A stretch of 64,000 nucleotides of DNA from Hexactinellida sp. DTS-2022 (Eukaryota; Porifera; Hexactinellida), in assembly GCA_028753945.1 (NCBI GenBank), contig JAPNXP010000007.1, positions 2,046,001-2,110,000 of the forward strand, in the 5' to 3' direction. This document shows positions 35,695 to 45,673 of the stretch, one piece after another. Within the stretch, counting starts at the first letter, position 1, and each line of letters opens with the position of its first letter. A model generated the notes under the pieces. It was not told where the DNA came from. It saw only the letters and a list, made by a program, of their open reading frames with translations, and ran no database searches. A program made the translations under genes and the position numbers.

Positions 35695-36099
35695 GGTGAA
35701 TTTAGCAGAAATTCCACATAAATAAGTATTTCTCCAAATGCATTTTATTTCATTCTTATATTTCATATATCAATGAATAAATTCACTCGAGATTGAAGAT
35801 AATTGAGGTAATTAAAAGTACCTTGCAACATGCGCCTCCCAAGTACCTTGGGCATGCGTGGTAAATTTTTAAATAATGTAGTATTTACGTTTCCAAAATT
35901 AATTAAGGGACGGAATAAGCCTACTTTTTTTACAGTATTGTTACGGTTTATCTTCTAATAAACCATAAGGAACTAGCTGGCAGTTTCTATAGATTAGTTA
36001 TTTTATGTAGTTTACTAATAATTTACTCTCTGTTATTTATATTAGATTATATACTATCTATTCTCTTTCAGTCTTCTCAAGTAGGTTCCTAATTAGACT

Positions 36100-38836
36100 T
36101 CCGGAGTCCTAATTAGTTTGTAACAGTATTGTTAATTATTATCAAATGCAAAGAGTAACCGAAGGAAACCCCAAGGAACATCCTTTCTCGGCCGTGCGTA
36201 AGTTCACGGAGCATTACAGGTGAGCAACTTGGGATGGTATTTACTAGTAAAGGGAATATCACAGTATTTGGCAAATAACTTTCAAAGAATTTGTAAATAG
36301 CCATCGGAGGAATGCAAGCTGAACTAGCAGCCTCGTACAGCAGTGATGAAACTAAATATTGGAACTGCTCAACTCTTCCATTGATCCTTACAGCTTCACA
36401 ATGGAAAACTACGTAAAGTTGTCTCTTTGCGATCAGGACCTCTATGGGTAAGTTTTCATATTTTATTAATTTGCTTAATTAAGTGATAAATAATATATTG
36501 AACTATCTAACCATTTCAAATCAGGTGTGGGAAGATATTGGTAAAAAAAGATTCGCCCTAGGTAGTGGGATAAATATATCGGCTTCCACAATATCAAATC
36601 TGAGTATAGTAAAGTTGAACTATTCCGGCTTATTAAAGGTATCGTCATCATCAAGTCCTTACCAGTTTAACTCCTGAGTCACCGATACGTGATCGTTCTC
36701 CTATTAGGTCTCCTCGTTATGCTAGTACACCAGTTGGGCGGGCAACGGTGTAGCTCTCCAATATTGCCTCCACCACCTGAATTTAATGAATGCTCTTCTC
36801 CAGCAAGGAATTCACCATCTCCATTGATTCTGTCTGAGTCAGACAATGTAGGTCAAGTAGTTTAAATATACTCCGATCATAGCAGCCTATTCAATACGAC
36901 TGGTACTAGTCTAAGCAGCCAGGAAACAGAACCTTTTTTCCCAACTCGAAGGATTGCAGTTAACAGCGATGAAGTTATCGCTACATCACATAGTGAGCAA
37001 AAGGTACTCTGCTCACCGATGTCACTATCCACGCATTCATGGTATGTTATACTCAGGGCCGGCCTTAGCCATATTGGCGCCCCGGGCGAGGACAACCTTC
37101 TGCGCGCCCCCTACAAGGGAATTTGAATCAGTCAAAGTTCGTATTTTAACCACACTGTTTACAGCGCTTATTTGCTCTTAGAAGCTAGTGAGTAGCTGTT
37201 AACAGCTCATATTTCACGTTATAATTATAACAGCTCATATTTGCTAATAACAGCCTAGCTTGTTAATAGCTGTTAAGGAAATTTGAACACCTTGCTGTAG
37301 TATATGTAATCCAGTGTTACACGCGGCCCGAAATTCTAAGTGAAAATGGCCCGCGGCCCGCACGGCCCGAGTGCAAATTGCAAGAAGTTATTAACTAAGA
37401 ATACTAAAATTAATGTAAAATGGGGGTAAACCGATAAAGTTTAACATTGTGGTGTGTTAATTGGTCAATGACTTACCTGACTGTCCCAGTCGTTGAGTAG
37501 TACATATTGTGTAGGTTGTTGTGGGTTTGTTGCGAGCCAATGTCCTGCAACAAAAGATTTAGCCCCGCAAAGTCCGCGGAGTTGCGGGACAGCCCACCCC
37601 GCGTGCAATTCTGATGTAGTATCTCCCCCATACTTTTACCACTTTTGTCGCAATAAATTTTAAAGTTACTTCTCTTTATAATCGAGAATATGAATGATTA
37701 ACAATATCAGGTCTTTTCATGAATCACGATCTTTTCAACTCGAGTCACCGAGTCATTTCACTCGATGATTCATGTTGACACACGAGTCTTTGAGTCAATC
37801 AAATGACTCGTGAAAAGCCCTGAAAAATTGTTGTTAAACAGCATAAATTGCTGTTTGCTGTTACATCTGAGCTGTTTCTACCCTGGTTATAACCTCCTAA
37901 AACAATAGTCGCAAAGGAAATTTTGGTATATTTTGTGGCAACCAGACGCGCCGAGCTTTGTAAAATCTTGATAGTACCAGCAACTCAATCAGCTCATACA
38001 TTGTTGAGGTGTGCTCGCTTTATGAGATCGCAACAAACCAGGTGGGGCTTAAGCGCCCCAATTTTCCTTCGGGCTCTGCGCATATGGCGCCGAAAATAGG
38101 CCGTAAGCGCCCCCAAGGAGTGCCGCCCCGGGCGGTCGCCCTACTCGAACCCCCCTAAGGCCGCCCCTGGTTATACTTGAATTGTAAGCAATAAACATTG
38201 TTTATGTTTGTATTTTCCATAGATAATAATACGTAATCAATTCCCTCGAATTAATGGGTTACAGAATATCTTAGAGAGACAGTCCCAGTTTCATCCTTGC
38301 CCTATTCACAGCATCCAGATCCACCACGACAGCTCTCGGACACACTGGCTAGTTTATTGTGCGGATCGTGAAGGCAAGGCATAGTATCTGTATTTGATTC
38401 AATGTTTGAGAACACTTCAGAACAAATTGACATTCATTTAGCGAAAATCTACCCTCAGAAGAACGTTTTCAATTATTATAAGCAAATAGCGGATGCAAAA
38501 GCAAAGGGAGTCAGTGATTGTTGTCTATTTGCTGCTGCTGCTGTATGTACTGCTCTTGTGCCAAAGTAAATCCTTCAGATTTGCGGTGGGATCAATCACT
38601 TATCGCTCTCATCTATCTAAGTGTTTGGTTGACCAACGTTTAATTAACCCTCTTCCCTACACTGAAAACTGGCATCGAACTTCTCAAAGTTTTGAACTGG
38701 AGGGCAAATTATGACCAAGTGCGTTGGCTGCAATGAATGGTTTCACAATCCCTGTGACGGTTTTTCAGATGAATACATTCTATCTAACAGAATCTCGAAA
38801 TTATTTGGATGTACTAATTGTATTCTCGCTTCTTAA
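36100..38836 (+). pseudogene. transposon protein remnant ending in Ulp1-like protease and zinc region
   Basis: A short exon around 36310-36450 ends at a GTAAGT donor, and after an intron of about 75 bp a second begins VWEDIGKKRFALGSG. Past the hAT insertion at 37054 the frame near 38310-38580 reads HWLVYCADREG, FDSMFEN and GVSDCCLFAAAAV, i.e. the His, Asp and Cys positions of a Ulp1-type core. A Cys-rich end follows (MTKCVGCNEWFHNPC then GCTNC), like a PHD-type finger, stopping at 38836. Ulp1 plus a terminal zinc finger is common in large animal transposon proteins. Stops and frame changes show decay. Confidence 0.5.
37054..38169. mobile_element. hAT-like element, 1116 bp
   Basis: Ends CAGGGCCGGCCTTAGCC and CTAAGGCCGCCCCTG, with a perfect 8-bp duplication GTTATACT (37046-37053 and 38170-38177). 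GC-rich near both ends, with a second G/C-rich patch at 37320-37375. It splits the 36100-38836 pseudogene. Confidence 0.9.
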
Positions 38837-39117
38837 TACTGTACGCGTACGTTTATGTTGGTTTACGTAAATACAAAACATCTAAATATTATTTATGTTT
38901 ATCAAAAATATCTCTATTCGTTTGACTTAAGAAATAACGGGTTGTATAAAATATCTCCTCAAGTTTCATGTAAGATAACTGGGTTGAAATCCGTCTTAAA
39001 TAACAATGTCATGAAGTTTAGAACTACTGTATAGCAATATATTTAAAGTCATTGTAGAGTAGTTTAAACAGCCGTCAACAAACTATTAGAAGCATATTGT
39101 GTCTGGAATAGAATTCC
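38837..39117. other. no feature recognised
   Basis: AT-rich, with possible 3' sequence of the preceding remnant. No terminal repeats. Confidence 0.3.
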
Positions 39118-39150
39118 TGTTGTTCAAATACTTTTTCGCTGGTCAATGTA
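39118..39150. repeat. Tc1/mariner-like terminus fragment
   Basis: TTGTTCAAATACTTTTTCGC followed by TGGTCAATGTA resembles the right end of Tc1-like elements and the better preserved copy near 62659-62685 (TTCAAATACTTTTGGCC). Confidence 0.45.
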
Positions 39151-39187
39151 TATTGAGACATATAACCAACTGTGCTGATATTACAAC

Positions 39188-40016
39188 CAGAGGGTCCGAA
39201 AGGATCGGAAGACTTATCCATATCCGCTCCATAATCCATCACATCTAGAATTAAAATTCCAAATCCGTTCCATATCCGTAAATCCGTAATCCATATGGAC
39301 CCTCTATCCATAGCCAGGGTTGTTTGATTTAAATCAAGTGATTTAAATCATTGATTTAAATCATGATTTAAATCAATGATTTTTATTAATAAAAATCATG
39401 ATTTTAATCAAAAATCTGATTTTAATCAAAGAAGTCTGATTTAAATCAAAAAAGTCGGACTTTTTTGATTTAAATCAGATTTTTTATGTCTATTGTTTTT
39501 TTGCGAAAAGAAAAGAAAATACATTGATAATGAGTCAAATTACATTGATAATGAGTCATTAACAATGTAATTAATCTATTAGCCAAATAATATACGCCAG
39601 TGTGATATAGATTGCAAAAAAAAACAATTAAAATCAAAATTCTGATTTAAATCAAAAAAATCTGATTTAAATCAAAAAAATCGGATTTTTTTGATTTTTT
39701 TAAAAAAATCATGATTTTTATCAACCCTGTCCATAGCTGATATTCAAATTTAATAAAATCTATACAGATTTCCAAATCCATACGGATTTGCTAAATCCAT
39801 GCGAACTTCAAATCCATATGGATCCATTATATGATTATACCATATTACGATAAGGATTTTTTATAGATTTGAGAATAATTTTAAATTCATTAAAATATCC
39901 GATATTTAAGGATTTGGAATGGATTTGAGATTTATTCCAAATCAATTCCAAAATCCGCAAATTACGGATTTGACGGATTCCAAATCCGTAAATCCGTAAT
40001 CCATTCGGATCTTCTG
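39188..40016. mobile_element. hAT-like MITE with a second hAT MITE inside
   Basis: Ends CAGAGGGTCCGAAAGGATC and CCATTCGGATCTTCTG, with a perfect 8-bp duplication ATTACAAC (39180-39187 and 40017-40024). The interior is built of ATCCGTAAATCC-like units. The 39315-39729 element sits inside. Confidence 0.85.
39315..39729. mobile_element. hAT-like MITE, 415 bp, GATTTAAATCA-rich
   Basis: Starts CAGGGTTGTTTGATTTAAAT and ends TGATTTTTATCAACCCTG. Perfect 8-bp duplication TCCATAGC (39307-39314 and 39730-39737). Many palindromic TGATTTAAATCA units. Confidence 0.92.
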
Positions 40017-40114
40017 ATTACAACGTGCACTGTTAATAAACGGAAATCCGGAAGACAAAATGAAATACTATCCGGCATCCGGATATTTACGAATGACGGA
40101 TAATTCCACCCCTA

Positions 40115-40720
40115 GTGTATATGTGTATGTGTATACAGTGGAGCCTCCCATAACGGACACTCCAAATAGCGGACAACCTCTAAATAACGGACAACCCTCG
40201 TGGCACGGATTTATTTATTTAGCATATGTCTAATAGAAAAGCAACCTCTAAATAACGGACAACGGTTCCGGTCCCAAGGTGTCCGTTGTTCAGAGGCTCT
40301 ACTGTATGTATATATTTGTTTGTATGTTCCGAGTTGATTGAAAAAACTGGACACTTTCCAAATCTGATTTTTGGCATTTAGGGGTAACTTTTGGCACCCG
40401 CCAACATTTTGAGGTTTCCACTAAAAGTTTCTCACACCTGGACTAGTTATGACGTCATTGTCACATTTCGTGAACCCTGAAACTTCACTTAATCGCACAT
40501 AATTCCCGCCATCTAAGAGATAAATTATCATAAATATCTAAAATTTTAATGGAACATGTACATTAATGATGCGGACACGTTGGTCACACCAGATTGCCAA
40601 TATGCTTACTCATTAGCGCATGATGACGTAATCACTAAATTGCATTGTTAAATTTGACTATTAAGGCCTATTTATGCTTTGTAATCAATGTCAGAAGTGT
40701 ATAAAGTGTTATAATTGTGT
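40115..40720 (+). mobile_element. Helentron-like non-autonomous element, copy B (3' end lost)
   Basis: Same body as copies at 20788, 44399 and 53866 in plus orientation: TTTGTTTGTATGTTCCGAG, then ATTTTTGGCATTTAGGGG and TTATGACGTCATTG. The TA MITE at 40136 interrupts its start. It runs into a P-like palindrome fragment at about 40700. It preserves the empty site for the fold-back at 44515 (TTTAGGGGTAACTTTTGG). Confidence 0.55.
40136..40304. mobile_element. TA MITE of the CAGTGGAGCCTC family, copy 1 (169 bp)
   Basis: TA CAGTGGAGCCTCCCATAAC at the left and GTTCAGAGGCTCTACTG TA at the right. Two near-identical copies lie at 58872 and 61815. Internal units of CTAAATAACGGACAACC. Confidence 0.92.
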
Positions 40721-41183
40721 AGGAAGTGAGGAAATGATATCACGCCTACATAACACCCTTAAGAATTGTGTTATATCACCATTTGATTACGTAATCGCTA
40801 TTTTTCGTAGGAATTATCGTGTTTTTATAGCCTGTAGTTAAAAACGAGTTATAAATGTTCAAAATTGGAACATGAGGATGTCCATACCTCGTTGAATGAA
40901 ATATATCGAAATTATAAATGGAATGTTGACACATTCCTCGGTTGCCAGAGAAATGTATATTTCCTAAAATGAGCCATAACTCAAAAACTATCGTTTTTAT
41001 GTATACTATGCTAGTATTGAACTATCCGCAATTGTTAACTTCCTATTCATTGATAATACATTTCTAGGCCTAACTTCAATATCTTTGAGATAATGAGTGT
41101 ATTACCATATAAAGAATTAATTGAGTATTCCATGGTCCAGCAAAATCTACTCATTAGTAAGGCCTTATATAACGAAGGTCACG
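40700..41183. repeat. P-like palindromic element lacking most of one arm
   Basis: Follows the left arm and centre of the 31781 palindrome (with GGAATGTTGACACATTCC at 40920-40937), then jumps to the right terminus GGCCTTATATAACGAAGGTC. A deletion derivative analogous to 11189. Confidence 0.65.
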
Positions 41184-41275
41184 ATTCACCCTTTATATGT
41201 AATATTATAATATTTAAATTCATTTTTGTATTTAACAATGCCAGATTTTCGCATCCAGCATCCTTTACTCTAACA

Positions 41276-41683
41276 ATGGACACTGTTTCTTTATATCACA
41301 AATTGGCTATTGAAGAGTTGATTACATCTGAATCTGATTATTTAGTTACTCTCCAATTGATTATTGATGGCTACTACAGACCGACCAAATCATGTATTGC
41401 TCCTCTTGAATTAAAGAATAATCTCGCTATTATTTTTGGAAATATTCTTGATCTCTATTTGTTTCATTCAGATTTTTTTTTCCCCCAATTAAAAGATTGT
41501 GTTACTATCTCAGAAATAACCAAGTGTTTCAGCTGCAATATTACAAATTTCAACATGTATACATTGTATTGTTCTAATAAATACGAGAGTTCTCGGTTTC
41601 TTAGTTTGTATAATGGAAATTTTTTCAAGGTATTTTCTAATTACAATTGCATTTTTAATGACATCACAGTTTTTCGTAATTAG
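41276..41683 (+). CDS. Dbl-homology (RhoGEF) domain fragment, orphan exon
   Basis: From the Met at 41276 (MDTVSLYHKLAIEELITSES) the frame follows the first half of a Dbl-homology domain, the catalytic core of Rho guanine-nucleotide exchange factors. Seen are ELITSESDYLVTLQLII (helix CR1), IIFGNILDLYLFH (CR1/CR2) and FNMYTLYCSNKYESS. About 107 residues match; the match stops near 41595 at a possible GT donor. The frame is open from 41093 to 41683. No other RhoGEF exon or PH domain is visible. It may be one exon of a large gene, a retained fragment or a captured piece. Closest in style to the Dbl/MCF2 type, from memory. Confidence 0.65.
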   Translation: MDTVSLYHKLAIEELITSESDYLVTLQLIIDGYYRPTKSCIAPLELKNNLAIIFGNILDLYLFHSDFFFPQLKDCVTISEITKCFSCNITNFNMYTLYCSNKYESSRFLSLYNGNFFKVFSNYNCIFNDITVFRN

Positions 41684-41786
41684 TATATTCTATTACCCCA
41701 TCTTGTTACTATGTGATTCAATATCCTGCGATTTAATAGCGGTTTGCTGTTTCTTAGTAGCTTCTAAAAAGCTAGTGCCTCCAATG

Positions 41787-42085
41787 CAGTGCTCGACAAA
41801 TTAGCTGGTTTGATGGCGTTAGACAGCAAAAATCTTATTTAAGCCACCAAATTTTGCCTTTGGTGGCTTAACTAACTCTCCATAAACTGTGGACTATTTA
41901 ATTAACATTTTATAGATTATATTTTCTTTGCATTATTTGTTATTAATATTTGTGTTGTTTTACGGCATCAGAAGTTTGTTAAGATATCAGTGATTTGTTA
42001 AACCGCCTTTGTTTATTCTTTAGCCACCAAAAGTAATGTGTTTCCATAATTAGCCACCATCAAAATCTCATTTTGACGAGCACTG
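41787..42085. mobile_element. hAT-like MITE, 299 bp
   Basis: Ends CAGTGCTCGACAAATTAG and TTTTGACGAGCACTG. The flanks CTCCAATG and CTCCACAG agree at 6 of 8 positions. The interior repeats TAGCCACCA. Confidence 0.75.
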
Positions 42086-42441
42086 CTCCACAGACAATTA
42101 TTCGGCACAACAGTGAATTTTCAATTTTCTCAATATTAGGAATGGCGTCATTACTGGGCAGGAGTGGAAAATTCTAGTGGAAACCTATTTTGTTGTGGGG
42201 CTGAGCTGGGTTGTAAACTCTCACGCATTAGGCGTGAATCTCACGCTGTTTTTTAATTCTGTCGCTCTCACCTTTGCATTCTAAATCTTGCTCTTTTTTA
42301 TAAAATGTATCTATTGCACTCTTTCTATTTACTTACTATGAAATTGGCCGTTATGAGCCATGTTATACGCTTCGGCCAAGTAGCATTTGATTGTTTGGTC
42401 ACATAAAGTTAGCATAGAATCTTAAGAAGAACGCTAGCTTA

Positions 42442-42781
42442 CATACCTGCCAACCGTACAGGGATTCCCTGTACAGTACAGGGATTTTAACCATTTTGCT
42501 GTTTTGTACAGGGAATTATTACATTTGTACAGGGATTTTAATTCGGGACAAAATTAATGATTGCAAGTCAAATACACCTAAAAATGTCTTTACTCTCAAA
42601 ATGTAGTATTTTGTTAAAGTAACAATTCCTAATCAAGCGCATAGTGTTTGTCTCGCTCATGTAGGGAAAATTCCCTACATGAGCGAGACAAAAAATTTCG
42701 GGTGTCTTGGATTTTTGCCAATGTACAGGGGGAATTTGGAGCTCCGTACAGGGTTACGACTCAAATAAGTTGGCAGGTATG
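42442..42781. mobile_element. MITE with CATACCTGCCAAC ends, 340 bp
   Basis: CATACCTGCCAACC at the left and GTTGGCAGGTATG at the right, with AGCTTA directly outside both ends (42436-42441 and 42782-42787). Several GTACAGGGATT units. A perfect inner palindrome with 22-bp arms and a 2-bp centre lies at 42647-42692. A 6-bp duplication is unusual for hAT, so the superfamily is open. Confidence 0.75.
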
Positions 42782-42789
42782 AGCTTAGT

Positions 42790-44398
42790 ATGATCTATTT
42801 TGTCCTAATTTTGAATCAGTAGATTTGTAATTTTACATCACGAATCCACGATGGATAAATTATTCATGGTAATTTTTTTATTTTATTAATTCTGCCTCTG
42901 ATGCCAACCTCTGGAGTCCCAAACCCGGGAAGTTTAGCCTTTTTGGCATGAGTTTTACAAAAAAGCGGGCGTTCGGAGATTAAAAAGCGGGAGACTCAAA
43001 ATATATGCTATTTTTGAATTTATCATGAATAGAACTTTACAATTTCATTATTTAGTATGTTTGGATTTCTTGTGCAATTAGCAATTGGGAAACGCTTATA
43101 TTTTTGTTTTATCCATCTAATTTCTTCTCGAGTTTGGTATTGACCCAATTTATTCAATAATACAGCAAAAACGAAATTTCTAGATTATTAGGCCACTGTG
43201 ATATTGGAATCTTGTTTCAGCTCCGCCGCCTCCGTCAGATATCACTTACGCACGATTCGGCACGAATATTGTCAATATTGCAATTATTGCACTTACTTTT
43301 CAAAGTAATGCCACTGTTCGTTTGCAAAAATCTTTGTAAGATTAAATATTAAAATAAGACTTTAAAACAGCCAGAATTAGCATTTATCAAAATCACAAAC
43401 TATTACCCTTAGATGACATATTTCGTCAATAAGCCCTCACAAATTATAATATTAGCTCTGATAATTATAGCTACTTCTTGCTCAAATACTGAGATAATGA
43501 TAATGAGATGCTGCCCTCCGGCATCCTCTGGTAGTCTTTGTGTGTAGCTGAAACAATATTACTATTAACACGGGCCCATAGGCGTCGTAAACTCCCCGGG
43601 AACCGGACATGTCCGGTCAGCCCAGAGGAGTTACCCGGACTTTACCCGCGAGCCCATAGGAGTTACCCGGACTTTACCGGAGTCCGGGTAAACTCCGGGT
43701 AAAGGTCTTACCAGCCAACCTATTTAGTTGGCAAAATCAATGGGCAACCAAAAAAGTTTTTCTCGCCCGCTCATCTCCCTCCTCTAGAGAATCTCTTACA
43801 CTTATACTAAGAGGAATTACACAAAGCCCATGATTCATGTTGTCAAATGCAGCCAGCATGGCTAGGAATATACATTAATGCTCTTTATATTTATTAAGGT
43901 TGACATAAATCAAATTAATCTCTTTGGAATGACTCACAATCAGTAATTTAGTCAAACTCATAGCATCTTTAACTAATGTACTAAATCCCTCACCTATTTA
44001 CAGAACTGCAAAAATAGTTAAGATTTCTACACATTAGGCAATTATTAATGATGATACACTCACCTAGAAGTAGTTTGAACTACTGCCCAGGATTTACTGG
44101 CCGAGAGGCCAGAAGAGCCAACCTTCATTTACGTCGCCAATGTGGACGGCCCTATATTTCTGTGTCCGGGCGGGCCAAAGTTCGATCCCTCGTATTTTCT
44201 CCGCCTATGCTCGGGCCTAAATGACCTACAATTTTCTGCAAATTATTTTTTAATTAGATATACGTAGATGTAGCAGACTTAAATATCTTCAAAATTTATT
44301 ATTACGGACATTTTTCTTTATAATTTTTCATGATAATTAGGCCATATTTTTTTAATGTGTTCAAGAGCTTATTCCTCCAGTGGATGCATAGATTTATA
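42790..44398. other. non-coding stretch with GC-rich patches
   Basis: No gene recognised. Contains AAAGCGGGCGTTCGG near 42960 (similar to AAAAAGCGGGAGAG at 48528), a self-complementary ACCCGGACTTTACC / CCGGGTAAAC patch at 43640-43705, and a GC-richer patch at 44090-44220. Any of these may be MITE debris. Confidence 0.3.
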
Positions 44399-45365
44399 TC
44401 TATACTATTACAACACAAACCTTTGTGTATGTGTGTATAATTGTTTGTATGTTCCGAGTTGATTGATCAAACTGGACCGTTTCCAAATTTGATTTTTGGC
44501 ATATAGGTGTAACCATAGCATTCTATACATAAGGCAATGATACGCACTTTAATTTCTGGACCATGGATGAACTAGTATAGTCAATTAAATAGATCAATTC
44601 AATTATTCTTCGAAATAAGTATTCCAGGGTGCTTCTACTTATGTAATTGTTTTTTATAAAGCTAGTCATGTACAAGACGCATATTTTTGAGATGCCACTT
44701 TGGCGAAATGACGTAACTGTATTGTCTAATAGTCCAAATATGCCAAAACTTTGAACGCATGTAAAATGTTCAATTTCGCTTTTTAAAACAAATCGCTGTG
44801 ACTACCCCATCTATGAGTCATTTTACATAAAATATCTCAGAATCAATTATAGAATGTTGACACATTCCTCTGTCACTATGGAAACGAGATTTCAATGAAT
44901 GAGGTTATATCACGAGAATAAATATAGTTACAGCTTAATCAATGGATCCTATTGATAGCCCGTCCTCAACTTCCTATTCTATGATAATAAATTTCGATGC
45001 TCTATCTCAAACCAATTTTCTGAGAATTGTGATTATTGTAATATACATATACATGGTTATACACATTTTGCGCAAAATTGGTTTGAGATAGAGCATCGAA
45101 ATGTATTATCATTGAATAGGAAGTTGAGGACGGGCTATCAATTGGATCCATTGATTAAGCTGTAACTATATTTATTCTCGTGATATGACCTCATTCATTG
45201 AAATCACGTTTCCATAGTGACAGAGGAATGTGTCAACATTCCATAATTGATTCTCAGATATTTTATGTAAATGACTCCTAGATGGGTCAGTCACAGCGAT
45301 TTGTTTTAACAGCGAAATTGAACATTTTAAATGCGTTCAAAGTTTTGGCATATTCGACCTATTAA

Positions 45366-45473
45366 CCCTCGTCTGGCTAGGAATGTAAAATTGAAACTGA
45401 AAGTTAATTGAATTTCAATTGAAAGTGAAATTGAAAGTGGGGTTTTTACCTTTTACCCCAAGCCAGCCGAGGG
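45366..45473. mobile_element. piggyBac-like MITE, copy 2 (TTAA)
   Basis: TTAA (45362-45365) CCCTCGTCTGGCTAGG at the left and CCAGCCGAGGG TTAA (45474-45477) at the right, 108 bp. Nearly identical to 26421-26537. The other fold-back arm and the 11189 relative keep the empty site. Confidence 0.93.
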
Positions 45474-45673
45474 TTAAACAATACAGTGACGTCATTTCGC
45501 CCAAGTGGCATCTCAAAAATATGCGTCTTGTACATGACTACCTTTATAAAAAACAATTACATCAGTAGAAGCACCCTGGAATACTTATTTCGAAGAATAA
45601 TTGAATTGCATCTATTTAGTTGACTATACTAGTTCATCCATGGTCCAAAAATTTGAGTGCGTATCATTGACTT

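Noticed and set aside
38493-38714. Hydrophobic 73-residue frame (LLLLLYVLLLCQS) as a membrane protein
   Set aside because: It is the wrong frame of the Ulp1-like GVSDCCLFAAAAV coding remnant; leucines come from GCTGCTGCTGCTG read out of frame.
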